DNA of 64,000 nt from Weeksellaceae bacterium TAE3-ERU29 (GTDB lineage: Bacteria > Bacteroidota > Bacteroidia > Flavobacteriales > Weeksellaceae). A program made the translations under genes and the position numbers. The DNA is taken from NCBI GenBank assembly GCA_019218445.1, contig JAHUUM010000006.1, forward strand, positions 1-64,000, given 5' to 3'. Under the pieces are notes generated by a model. That model was given only the letters and a program-made list of their open reading frames with translations, did not search any database and was not told the origin of the DNA. Position 1 is the stretch's first letter. Every line of letters begins with the position of its first letter. Positions 9,408 to 17,537 of the stretch are shown one piece after another.

Positions 9408-10010
9408 ATGATAAAAAATACATATATAATACTGTTAATAGTTGGCACTGCGTTCTTGGCATCTTGTGTTGGGGCAGACTCCAAACCAGCTATGGTATAT
9501 ATGCCAGACATGTATTACTCCAACTCATATGAGCCATATGCCAAAACTACTTTTGGATACCCTGATGATACAGATGATAGTGATGTTTATTTATTCGTAA
9601 AAAACCATCATAGTTCTGCTTTATCTCCGGTAGAAGGAACAGTTCCACATACAGAGTCAGGACTTTTACCTTATACTCTACCTAATACAAATGAAGGGTA
9701 TGAGCAAGCAAGAAATCTTAAATCTCCATTAGATTCTTTAAATTATCAAAAGGATGTAGAAAGAGGTGAAATGTTATTTAATCAAGCTTGTGCAGCTTGT
9801 CATGGAGTAAATGGAGACGGACAAGGACCTATTGTTCAATCAGGAGCTTATGTAGGAGTACCTAATTATAAAGACAGAGAACTTACCGTGGGAATAGTAC
9901 ACCATGTGATTATGTACGGTAAAAACGCTATGGGATCTTATGCTTCGCATTTTAACGAAGAAGATAGATGGCGTGTAGCAGAATATGTAATGGAATTAAA
10001 AAATAAATAA
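9408..10010 (+). CDS. actE: Alternative complex III monohaem cytochrome lipoprotein ActE
   Basis: A 200-residue lipoprotein: a signal peptide ending in the lipobox LASC (Cys at about 20) anchors it to the membrane. One haem c site, CAACHGVNGDGQGP near 127, sits in a class I cytochrome c domain with a likely distal Met in YGKNAMGSYASH. It takes electrons within the complex towards the periplasmic acceptor. It follows actD by 11 bases and precedes actF by 21. Confidence 0.92.
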   Translation: MIKNTYIILLIVGTAFLASCVGADSKPAMVYMPDMYYSNSYEPYAKTTFGYPDDTDDSDVYLFVKNHHSSALSPVEGTVPHTESGLLPYTLPNTNEGYEQARNLKSPLDSLNYQKDVERGEMLFNQACAACHGVNGDGQGPIVQSGAYVGVPNYKDRELTVGIVHHVIMYGKNAMGSYASHFNEEDRWRVAEYVMELKNK

Positions 10011-10031
10011 TTTTTTAGAGGAAGATAAATT

Positions 10032-11408
10032 ATGTACAATTTTTCATCAAAATTAAGAAAAGCATCTATAATATCAATCGTTTTAGGATTTTTAATGTTC
10101 GCGATAGGATATGGGTTGAATGCTACAAAAGGAGCAGATTATATCGTACAGGAAATGAACGAAAATCCTGAGCAATTCGATTATTTGGCGTCTTCTTCGG
10201 AAACTTTAGAATCTAACCACGAAGAGGTAATTGTAGGACATGAAAAAATAAATGAAGCACATGGAGAACATCATGTAAGCCATGAAGTAGAACATTTATT
10301 AGCCCAATACCATAACAGACCTTGGACAGCATTCTTTATATCAGCATTCTTATTTACAGGAATAGCAGCGATTACAATGTTTTTCTTAGCAGTTAACAAC
10401 GTTGCACAGTCAGGGTGGTCTGTAATTCTTACCAGAATAATGGAGGCTATGACCTCTTTCCTCCCTTGGGGAACTGTATTGATGCTAATAGTTTTAGTAG
10501 GCTCTGCTTTACACATGAATCATTTATATCACTGGATAGGAGATCCAGAAGCATTAGATTTTAACAGTCCTAACTTTGATCATTTTATGAAAACAAAATC
10601 TGAATGGTTAAATATACCTTTTTGGTTAACTCGTTCAGTTATATACTTAGTCGGTTGGACTTTATTATCTTTCTGGATAAGAAACAAATCTAAAAAATTA
10701 GACCAAACAGGAGCAACAAAAGATTATTGGGGACTTTATAAAGTATCCGTATATGCAATTATATTTTTTGCATTATCATCTATGGCTTCCGGTTGGGATT
10801 GGGTAATGTCCATTGACCCTCACTGGTACAGTACATTATTCGGATGGTATGTAATGGCAAGTTATTTAACTGCTGCAATTGCAATTATTATCTTAATAGC
10901 AGTACATCTTAAAAATGCAGGAGTATTCCCACAGTTTAACGATAATCATTTACATGACTTAACTAAATACTTATTCGCAACCAGTTTATTATGGGGGTAT
11001 TTATGGTTATGCCAATTCGAATTAATTTGGTATGCTAATATTCCTGAAGAAGTTGTTTATTTCCAACAAAGAGAAGCACTTTACGGACCAACTTATTATA
11101 CAATGTTAATTCCTAACGTAGTATTACCTTTCTTAGCACTAATTAGTAGCTCTATGAAGAGAAATTACAAATGGGTATCAGGAGTTGCAATTATAGTAAT
11201 ATTAGGACATTGGTTAGATATATTTAACCAAATGATGCCAACAACTGTAGGACCATGGTGGCAATTCGGATTATTAGAATTTGGAGCCTTATTCTTTGTA
11301 GGAGGTTTATTTACTTTTGTAGTGATGAGAACATTATCTAAAATGCAACTTATCCCTAAAGGAAATCCACTTTTACATGAAAGTGAAATTTATGAATATC
11401 CGTTCTAA
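10032..11408 (+). CDS. actF: Alternative complex III NrfD-like membrane subunit ActF
   Basis: Second NrfD-like integral membrane subunit (458 residues), paralogous to ActC, with about ten hydrophobic segments. A His/Glu-rich periplasmic stretch (residues ~50-95) follows the first helix. ActF is thought to be structural or to take part in proton movement. It is the last gene of the operon and a hairpin terminator follows. In many flavobacteria the oxidase genes coxBA come directly after actF; here they do not. Confidence 0.92.
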   Translation: MYNFSSKLRKASIISIVLGFLMFAIGYGLNATKGADYIVQEMNENPEQFDYLASSSETLESNHEEVIVGHEKINEAHGEHHVSHEVEHLLAQYHNRPWTAFFISAFLFTGIAAITMFFLAVNNVAQSGWSVILTRIMEAMTSFLPWGTVLMLIVLVGSALHMNHLYHWIGDPEALDFNSPNFDHFMKTKSEWLNIPFWLTRSVIYLVGWTLLSFWIRNKSKKLDQTGATKDYWGLYKVSVYAIIFFALSSMASGWDWVMSIDPHWYSTLFGWYVMASYLTAAIAIIILIAVHLKNAGVFPQFNDNHLHDLTKYLFATSLLWGYLWLCQFELIWYANIPEEVVYFQQREALYGPTYYTMLIPNVVLPFLALISSSMKRNYKWVSGVAIIVILGHWLDIFNQMMPTTVGPWWQFGLLEFGALFFVGGLFTFVVMRTLSKMQLIPKGNPLLHESEIYEYPF

Positions 11409-11440
11409 TCTTAGAAAATCATAATTAAAAACATAGAAAG

Positions 11441-11468
11441 CCCGTCATATCAAAATGATGGGTTTTTA
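11441..11468 (+). terminator. Terminator of the act operon
   Basis: A perfect 8-bp stem, CCCGTCAT (11441-11448) with ATGATGGG (11455-11462), is followed by TTTTTA. Confidence 0.8.
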
Positions 11469-11491
11469 TATTATATTAAATAAACAATAAC

Positions 11492-11499
11492 TATATTTG
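11492..11499 (+). promoter_or_regulatory. Promoter -7 element for pdxA, next to its start codon
   Basis: TATATTTG is a full match to TAnnTTTG, but it ends only four bases before the pdxA ATG. If it is used, transcription would begin at or beside the start codon, giving a leaderless or nearly leaderless mRNA. Confidence 0.45.
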
Positions 11500-11503
11500 A
11501 ATT

Positions 11504-12535
11504 ATGAATAATTCAGAAAAAATAAAAGTAGCTATTTCAATAGGAGACCCCAATGGAATAGGGCCTGAAATCATTGTAAAAACTTTAAGCAGAAAAGACA
11601 TCCTTAATATTTGTACCCCTGTTGTTTTCTGTACTCATAAACTTTGGGGATACTTAGCAGGAGTAGTAAATAGTAATTTGGCTTTTCACAAAATATTCGA
11701 TTTAAAAAAGATAGACCCAAACAAAGTAAATATTATGGACATAAAATCTCCTGATATTTTAATTGAATTTGGAAAATCTAATGAAATTGCAGGAACAATT
11801 TCTTTTAACTCATTAGAATATGCTACAAATGCAGTTACTACAAGAGATTGTGATGTATTAGTAACTGCCCCTATAAATAAATCAAATATACAATCAGATG
11901 TATTCCAATTCCCGGGACATACAGAGTATTTAGAAAAATCATGGGGAGGAAATGCTCTTATGTTTATGATCCATGAAAATATAAAAGTAGGATTAGTAAC
12001 ACAACACATTCCCATTAAAGAGGTGCCTTCTAAAATTACTCAAAAAGCTATTGTAGATAAAATCTATCTTATGCAAAAAAGCTTAATTGAAGATTTTGGA
12101 ATTTCAAAACCTAAAATTGCTTGCTTAAGTCTTAACCCACATGCAGGAGATAAAGGTTTATTAGGATCAGAAGAAATAGAAATTATAACTCCTACGATCA
12201 AAAAGCTAACAGAAGAAGGGAATTATGTCTTTGGTCCCTACCCTGCTGACAGTTTCTTTAATTTTGATAACTTAAATAAATTTGATGCTGTTTTAGCCAT
12301 GTATCATGACCAAGGATTAACCTCCTTTAAAACCATAGCCGGCATAGAAGGAGTTAATTTCTCAGCAGGATTAAAGCATGTAAGAACTAGCCCTGACCAC
12401 GGAGTTGGTTACGATATCAGTGGTAAAAATATTGCTGACGAAACTTCTATGGTAGAAGCTATTTATAAAGCAATAGAGATTTATAAACACAGAAATGAAT
12501 TTTTAGATTTAAAAAAGAATGTTTTAAAACTTTAA
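11504..12535 (+). CDS. pdxA: 4-hydroxythreonine-4-phosphate dehydrogenase PdxA
   Basis: NAD-dependent oxidation of 4-phosphohydroxy-threonine in the DXP-independent (PdxJ) route to pyridoxal phosphate, in the cytosol. Family motifs are present: ISIGDPNGIGPEI at the N-terminus, TAPINK, FPGHTEYL (metal-binding His), NPHAGDKG with a second His, and AMYHDQGLTSFKT with the third His. Length 343 is normal. There is no downstream in-frame ATG before the conserved start, so ATG 11504 is firm. It appears to be a single-gene unit; no other B6 gene is in the window. Confidence 0.95.
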   Translation: MNNSEKIKVAISIGDPNGIGPEIIVKTLSRKDILNICTPVVFCTHKLWGYLAGVVNSNLAFHKIFDLKKIDPNKVNIMDIKSPDILIEFGKSNEIAGTISFNSLEYATNAVTTRDCDVLVTAPINKSNIQSDVFQFPGHTEYLEKSWGGNALMFMIHENIKVGLVTQHIPIKEVPSKITQKAIVDKIYLMQKSLIEDFGISKPKIACLSLNPHAGDKGLLGSEEIEIITPTIKKLTEEGNYVFGPYPADSFFNFDNLNKFDAVLAMYHDQGLTSFKTIAGIEGVNFSAGLKHVRTSPDHGVGYDISGKNIADETSMVEAIYKAIEIYKHRNEFLDLKKNVLKL

Positions 12536-12595
12536 TAAAATTTATAGAATTTTCACTAAATTAAAAGAATAAAATAGAAGTTTAAATAAATTTTG

Positions 12596-12603
12596 TATAT
12601 TTG
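12596..12603 (+). promoter_or_regulatory. Promoter -7 element for small lipoprotein gene
   Basis: TATATTTG lies 24 bases before the ATG at 12628. It overlaps an in-frame TTG at 12601, which rules that codon out as the start. Confidence 0.6.
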
Positions 12604-12627
12604 TATTATAATCTAAAAATTAAAATT

Positions 12628-13035
12628 ATGAAAAAAGTATTTTTATTAGCATCTGTTGCTGGTTTAGTAGCGTTCACTTCTTGTAAAAAAGGAGATAAAA
12701 CTGACACTACAATTGAGCAAACAGATAATACAATTGAAACTACAGCAAACGATATGGTTAACGATACTGATGAAGCTTTCGAATCAGCTAAAGCTGCTGT
12801 TACTGATGCTCCACAACTTCAAGATGCTGAATTACAAGAATGGGTAAATAAACTACACGATGAAGCAGTTAAAGCTAAAGTTGCTTCAAAAGCAGGTGAC
12901 CGAGATGCTTTAAATAATGCTACTGCAGAAATAACTTCTTTAGCTGAGGCTTTAAATACTCAAACAACTAAAGCAGAATATTCACAAGCTAAAGCTTATT
13001 ATGAAGAAGTTCAAGCTGAATTACAAAATAACTAA
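12628..13035 (+). CDS. Small predicted lipoprotein, unknown function
   Basis: About 135 residues starting MKKVFLLASVAGLVAFTSCKK, a lipoprotein signal with the acceptor Cys at about 19. The mature part opens with a Thr/Asp/Asn-rich linker (about 20-50), then is rich in Ala, Glu, Lys and Gln and predicted to be helical, possibly a small helical bundle or coiled coil. I recognise no family. It has its own promoter and a very strong terminator, so it is probably an abundant monocistronic envelope protein. Confidence 0.8.
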   Translation: MKKVFLLASVAGLVAFTSCKKGDKTDTTIEQTDNTIETTANDMVNDTDEAFESAKAAVTDAPQLQDAELQEWVNKLHDEAVKAKVASKAGDRDALNNATAEITSLAEALNTQTTKAEYSQAKAYYEEVQAELQNN

Positions 13036-13065
13036 TTAATATTACAATAATATTATACATAAAAA

Positions 13066-13100
13066 AGTGAGGCTGAGTTTTACTCAGCCTCACTTTTTTA
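13066..13100 (+). terminator. Strong terminator after small lipoprotein
   Basis: A perfect 12-bp stem, AGTGAGGCTGAG (13066-13077) with CTCAGCCTCACT (13083-13094), has a five-base loop and a following T run. It isolates the surface-cassette array from upstream transcription. Confidence 0.92.
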
Positions 13101-13113
13101 TAATTTATTTTGT

Positions 13114-13121
13114 TATTTTTG
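13114..13121 (+). promoter_or_regulatory. Promoter of surface cassette A
   Basis: TATTTTTG fits TAnnTTTG. The bases after it (TCATCTTAAAATTA) resemble those after the cassette B and C promoters (CAATCTTA), so the three leader regions are related. Confidence 0.5.
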
Positions 13122-13148
13122 TCATCTTAAAATTATAGATTATAGTAC

Positions 13149-13676
13149 ATGAAGAAACATTTATTTTTTCTTCTTTCATTAAGTCTTGGCTTCACAAGTG
13201 CCCAAGTAGCTATTGGAAAAGAAAACACACACAGTTCTGCCTTACTTGAATTTGAACAAAATAACGGAAAAGGTATTATTTTACCTACCACTACCGGAAC
13301 TCCTACAGAAGTGGGAGCCATTACCTTTAATGTAACTGATGGTATAATTTATTATACCGATAAAAATTCAACACCTGTTGCCCTTAGTGGACAATCGGAA
13401 CAAAAAGGAAAACCACGTACTTTAGACCCATTAATAGCAGAAAACCCAGAAGAGCCTCAAGGGGTGATTATTGGTGCTCAAACCAGTGATGCCGAGGGCG
13501 TATTAATATTAGAGTCTAATAATAAAGCATTGGTTTTACCACATGTAAACGATCCTGTAACTAATATGCCATCTCCCGAGCCGGGAACTATTTGCTATGA
13601 TACCGCCAGTAAATCTATTGCCGTATTTGACGGAACCAACTGGTACTTTTGGAATCATATTAAAACGGATAATTAA
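13149..13676 (+). CDS. Cassette A small surface protein
   Basis: A 175-residue exported protein with a signal peptide (MKKHLFFLLSLSLGFTSA, then QVAIG). It contains two versions of a motif common in Flavobacteriales surface proteins: an ALLEF or LILES strand, a KGIILP or KALVLP strand, a GAITF or GTICYD strand, then a final FDGTNWYFW. This arrangement is like the shaft and head units of adhesin and fibre proteins; that comparison is inference. It differs from the cassette C small protein at only about five residues. The stop is six bases before the large-gene ATG, so the two are co-transcribed. No secretion-sorting C-terminal domain is seen. Confidence 0.8.
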   Translation: MKKHLFFLLSLSLGFTSAQVAIGKENTHSSALLEFEQNNGKGIILPTTTGTPTEVGAITFNVTDGIIYYTDKNSTPVALSGQSEQKGKPRTLDPLIAENPEEPQGVIIGAQTSDAEGVLILESNNKALVLPHVNDPVTNMPSPEPGTICYDTASKSIAVFDGTNWYFWNHIKTDN

Positions 13677-13682
13677 AACAAA

Positions 13683-16600
13683 ATGAAATATTTATATTTA
13701 CTCCTTTTATTAGGGGCTAACTTGGCTTTTGCCCAATTACAACCTTTTACCATTAACGTAACAGCTACACCTGAAACTTGTGATAGAAATGGTACTATTA
13801 GCTGGACAACTAAAGGTACAACAGATGGAACTACCTTATCTTATGCTATATATAAATTACCGGAAGAAAATATAGCTATAAAAACAACACAAGAAAATAG
13901 GGTAGAGAGTTTAGAAGCCGGAACTTATAAAATTGTAGCCACACAAACTAATGAATTTGAAAGTAATAGCACAAGTGAACAAATAACTATATCTGATAAA
14001 AAAATCCCTTTAGTTTTCTCCTTTTTCAAACCCTATTATGGTATATTTGATATATGTGGAGGAGATGCTTCAGTAAAGATAAATGTTAGTAGTGGTAGAG
14101 CTCCCTATGAATATCAAATCTTAGATGAAAATAATCAAATTATTAAAAAATCCAACTCCTCACAAATTAATGGGTTATCTGCGGGTACTTATAAAGTACG
14201 GGTAGTAGATGCCTGTGGAGTAGGTGTTGTAGGATTAAAACCATTAGAAATACAGAAAGTAAGCATAGTGCCTACCAAAGATACCGAAGTTTCTCTAGAA
14301 ACATTTCACCGCCCAGGTAACTGTAAACTCTTTTTAGTTTTTCATGAGGAATTTTCTAAAGATAATACCCCTTCTTTCAATGTCTTTCATAATAATATCA
14401 ATATAGAACTTTCTTTTATAGACCCTAACACTAATCAAAAAATAACTATAACTAATAAAGATGGATTAACAGGTATTGATAATAATAATAATACTAATTG
14501 GAAGTATAATGTAGGTCTAAAAGTTCCTATCTTCTCCGGTAAACAGATACAATACAATTGGCGTATCACAGATAAGTGCGGAAATGAACGACAAGGAACA
14601 TATGAAGTATTACACCCTTATGATGAGTTTAAAATAGAAAGTTATTACAATATCTATAATACTTGCAATAACTCTATTGGTTTCCAAATGGAATTAACCC
14701 CCACTAAAGTCCCTTCATTACTTTCTATTGACGAAATTGTAATAACAGACAAACCCGAAGGGGCTTCATCTGATATATATATTAATACTTATGGCAAAAG
14801 AGTTTCAATAGGAAATTCAAATAGCCCTTTAGCCAAAGAAGGTATTTATAAAGGTTATATTCGATTATGTAGTGGAAGAAAAATATTTTTTGAACATAAT
14901 TATATAAAAGATTCTCAACCTACTACTGAAGAAGAGGCAAAATTTAATATTCAAGATCAATATATCTCTTGTGGAAATAAACGATTTACTATAATCTTTA
15001 ATCGTGGAGTAAAAGGTTACATTTCTAATATTAAAATTAATAATCAAACGATTAATTTTGTTTCAGAATATAAAAGAGCTAAGATATATGGATTAAACGC
15101 AGGTAACTATACAGCAGTAGTAACAGATGAATGCGGCAAAGAACATACGATTAATTTTGAAGTCCCTCCTTATAATGAAGTAGAACCAAAAGAAGTAAGT
15201 ATAAAATCAAATTGTGGCTCTATTAAAATAAGGTCTATAGGAGGCAGTTCCCGTAAATATTTACAAATATATGATACTGATTTAGGAGGATGGACTAGCC
15301 CTACTAGAGATGATAAAGAGATTTTTGACCCTGAAAACAACAACAATGTACCTTACAGCCAGGGGGATGAATTTTATAGTGAGATTAGTGTTCATAAAGC
15401 AAATAACGCTCGCTACCGAGTAATCGAAGTCTATCCAAATTATATTTATGATGATACTACAAAATCTGAAGTCTCTGGAAAAGTATGTTATAAAGTGATT
15501 AAAGAATTTACTTTTAATAAAGAATTTAATATAAAAAATATATATTCTTTTAAATGTGAAAATAATTTATATAATGTTGGGATATCTATGATGAACCCAC
15601 TAGAATCCTATACTTATCAAATCGTAAAGGATCCTAACTCTACTACAGAGGAAAATATTATTAAAAATAATGGAGAACAACAATTATTCACCGAGTTAGC
15701 TCCGGGTAAATATTATTTTAGAGTATTAGATAACTGTGGTAATTTCATTACAAGTGAATATGATATCACTACTTTAGGAACTCCTAAAATCCGTACAGTT
15801 ACTAACTGTGATTCACAAGAAGTGAAGTTCGCAGTTGATGGAATAGATTATTTAAATTTTGAATGGTACAAAGAAGGTGAAGAAAGTACTATTTTAAGTA
15901 CAAATAACAGCTTAGATTTACAAAGCTTTACCACAGACGAAGCAGGAACCTATAAATTGCATTTAACATCCCCTATCACTACCGCTTGTGTAAATGAAGT
16001 ATTGAGCGTAAAAGTATCAGAAGACCCTTTCAATACACCGCATGCCGGTAAAAATAGTACACATACCATCTGTGGAGATGCACCGGTAAGATTAAGCGAT
16101 TACTTACAAGAGGCAAACCCTGGAGAAGGAGTAGACAGCTATGGTGTTTGGCAAAGAGTAAATACAGCAAATGATGCTGGTGCTTTAGTGGGTGATCAAT
16201 GGTTTGCTAACTTAGCTACACCGGGTCTCTATGAATTCAATTATGTTGTAGACGGGTTATGTTCGGGACAAGATGTGGCAACCATTACTTTAGATACACG
16301 TGATTTAGTAGCACCTACCGTAACTCAATGCCCGTCAGATATCACTGCTTTCTCTACGAATGATATTAACGCAGTGGCTACTTGGAGTCTTCCAACTTTC
16401 GACGATAATTGTAAAGTATATGTAACCAGTACTCACCAACCGGGAGAAACATTCCCTATGGGAAATACAACGGTTACCTATACCGCGGAAGACAGAGGTG
16501 GAAACACAGCTACTTGTACTTTTAACGTAACGGTTAATCGTTTTACTTGTGCCAAAAAGCCAAATACAGGAGCTCCACAAGGTAACGTAAAAGTAGGAAT

Positions 16601-16859
16601 ATCCAACTTAAACCGTACAACACAAACTACGGAATGGATTAATAGTTACAACGATGGTTGGATTGCGATGGAATCTAAAACCAAAGGTTTTGTCATTACC
16701 CGAGCCGATGATGTAAATCATCCGGAAACGGCAATTGAAAATCCAGTAGAAGGTATGATTGTTTTTGATATTGATGAAAACTGTATCAAATTATACGATG
16801 GAACCAAATGGGCATGTGTCGCACAAGGATGTAATGATGATAATGCATCTAATCCATAA
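13683..16859 (+). CDS. Cassette A large adhesin-like protein
   Basis: A 1,058-residue exported protein with signal peptide 1-17. In order: SprB-like repeat units with the signature C-x-G, PYEYQ, LSAGTYKVRVVDACG (about 30-200); a long unassigned core with further AGNYTAVVTDECG- and APGKYYFRVLDNCG-type strands (to about 715); an Ig-like segment (WYKEGEEST to SVKV); a DAGALVGDQW-type segment; a HYR domain (PTVTQCPSDITAF to NVTVNRF, about 875-955); and a C-terminal fibre-like motif ending IKLYDGTKWACV. The last ~340 residues are nearly identical to those in cassettes B and C, whereas 30-715 is diverged. No recognisable type IX sorting domain is present. Probably a surface adhesin; ligand unknown. 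Confidence 0.82.
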   Translation: MKYLYLLLLLGANLAFAQLQPFTINVTATPETCDRNGTISWTTKGTTDGTTLSYAIYKLPEENIAIKTTQENRVESLEAGTYKIVATQTNEFESNSTSEQITISDKKIPLVFSFFKPYYGIFDICGGDASVKINVSSGRAPYEYQILDENNQIIKKSNSSQINGLSAGTYKVRVVDACGVGVVGLKPLEIQKVSIVPTKDTEVSLETFHRPGNCKLFLVFHEEFSKDNTPSFNVFHNNINIELSFIDPNTNQKITITNKDGLTGIDNNNNTNWKYNVGLKVPIFSGKQIQYNWRITDKCGNERQGTYEVLHPYDEFKIESYYNIYNTCNNSIGFQMELTPTKVPSLLSIDEIVITDKPEGASSDIYINTYGKRVSIGNSNSPLAKEGIYKGYIRLCSGRKIFFEHNYIKDSQPTTEEEAKFNIQDQYISCGNKRFTIIFNRGVKGYISNIKINNQTINFVSEYKRAKIYGLNAGNYTAVVTDECGKEHTINFEVPPYNEVEPKEVSIKSNCGSIKIRSIGGSSRKYLQIYDTDLGGWTSPTRDDKEIFDPENNNNVPYSQGDEFYSEISVHKANNARYRVIEVYPNYIYDDTTKSEVSGKVCYKVIKEFTFNKEFNIKNIYSFKCENNLYNVGISMMNPLESYTYQIVKDPNSTTEENIIKNNGEQQLFTELAPGKYYFRVLDNCGNFITSEYDITTLGTPKIRTVTNCDSQEVKFAVDGIDYLNFEWYKEGEESTILSTNNSLDLQSFTTDEAGTYKLHLTSPITTACVNEVLSVKVSEDPFNTPHAGKNSTHTICGDAPVRLSDYLQEANPGEGVDSYGVWQRVNTANDAGALVGDQWFANLATPGLYEFNYVVDGLCSGQDVATITLDTRDLVAPTVTQCPSDITAFSTNDINAVATWSLPTFDDNCKVYVTSTHQPGETFPMGNTTVTYTAEDRGGNTATCTFNVTVNRFTCAKKPNTGAPQGNVKVGISNLNRTTQTTEWINSYNDGWIAMESKTKGFVITRADDVNHPETAIENPVEGMIVFDIDENCIKLYDGTKWACVAQGCNDDNASNP

Positions 16860-16881
16860 GATTTTTAAAGTTTGAATTAGA

Positions 16882-16918
16882 ATAGCCATTTTTTATTAAC
16901 AAAAATGGCTATTTATAT
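16882..16918 (+). terminator. Terminator of cassette A
   Basis: A perfect 12-bp stem, ATAGCCATTTTT (16882-16893) with AAAAATGGCTAT (16901-16912). It differs from the terminators of cassettes B and C, which match each other. Confidence 0.75.
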
Positions 16919-16972
16919 TTTAAAATTAAGTATTTTTAAGTAAATAAAGTTAGTTTTTAACCTATTTATATA

Positions 16973-16980
16973 TATATTTG
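16973..16980 (+). promoter_or_regulatory. Promoter of surface cassette B
   Basis: TATATTTG followed by CAATCTTAAATTTA. The same arrangement precedes cassette C. Confidence 0.6.
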
Positions 16981-17002
16981 CAATCTTAAATTTACTCTAA
17001 TT

Positions 17003-17524
17003 ATGAAAAAACATTTATTTTTTCTTCTCTCATTGAGTTTTGGGTTTGCAAGTGCCCAAGTAGCCATTGGAAAAGAAAACACACACAGTTCTGCCTTACT
17101 TGAGTTTGAACAAAATAATGGGAAAGGTATTATTTTACCTACCACTACCGGAACTCCGGTAGAAGTAGGTGCTATTACATTTAATAGCACAGACGGCATT
17201 GTTTACTATACAGATAAAGATGCTAATCCTGTAGCCCTTAGTGGACAATCAGGAGAACGAGGAACATCCCGTACTTTAGACCTGTTAGTAGCAGGAAACC
17301 CAGAAGAGCCTCAAGGCGTAATTATTGGTGCACAAACCAGTAATGCCGAGGGGATATTAATATTAGAATCTAATAATAAAGCATTGGTTTTACCACATGT
17401 AAATGACCCTGTAACTAACATGCCATCTCCCGAGCCGGGAACTATTTGCTATGATACCGCCAGCAAATCTATCGCCGTATTTGACGGGACTAACTGGTAT
17501 TTCTGGAATCATCTTAAAAACTAA
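17003..17524 (+). CDS. Cassette B small surface protein
   Basis: A 173-residue paralogue of the cassette A and C small proteins, with the same signal peptide, two-motif layout and FDGTNWYFW ending. It is the most diverged of the three, mainly in the middle (VEVGAITFNSTDGIVYY, DKDANPVALS, GERGTSRTLDLLVAG); the first ~50 and last ~60 residues remain almost identical. The large gene begins 13 bases after its stop, against six in A and C. Confidence 0.8.
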   Translation: MKKHLFFLLSLSFGFASAQVAIGKENTHSSALLEFEQNNGKGIILPTTTGTPVEVGAITFNSTDGIVYYTDKDANPVALSGQSGERGTSRTLDLLVAGNPEEPQGVIIGAQTSNAEGILILESNNKALVLPHVNDPVTNMPSPEPGTICYDTASKSIAVFDGTNWYFWNHLKN

Positions 17525-17537
17525 TAACGAAATCAAA

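Noticed and set aside
16335-16580. 81-codon antisense frame repeated in all three cassettes (also near 20199 and 24079)
   Set aside because: It is antisense to the HYR region and persists only because the sense DNA is nearly identical; no start signal or promoter supports it.
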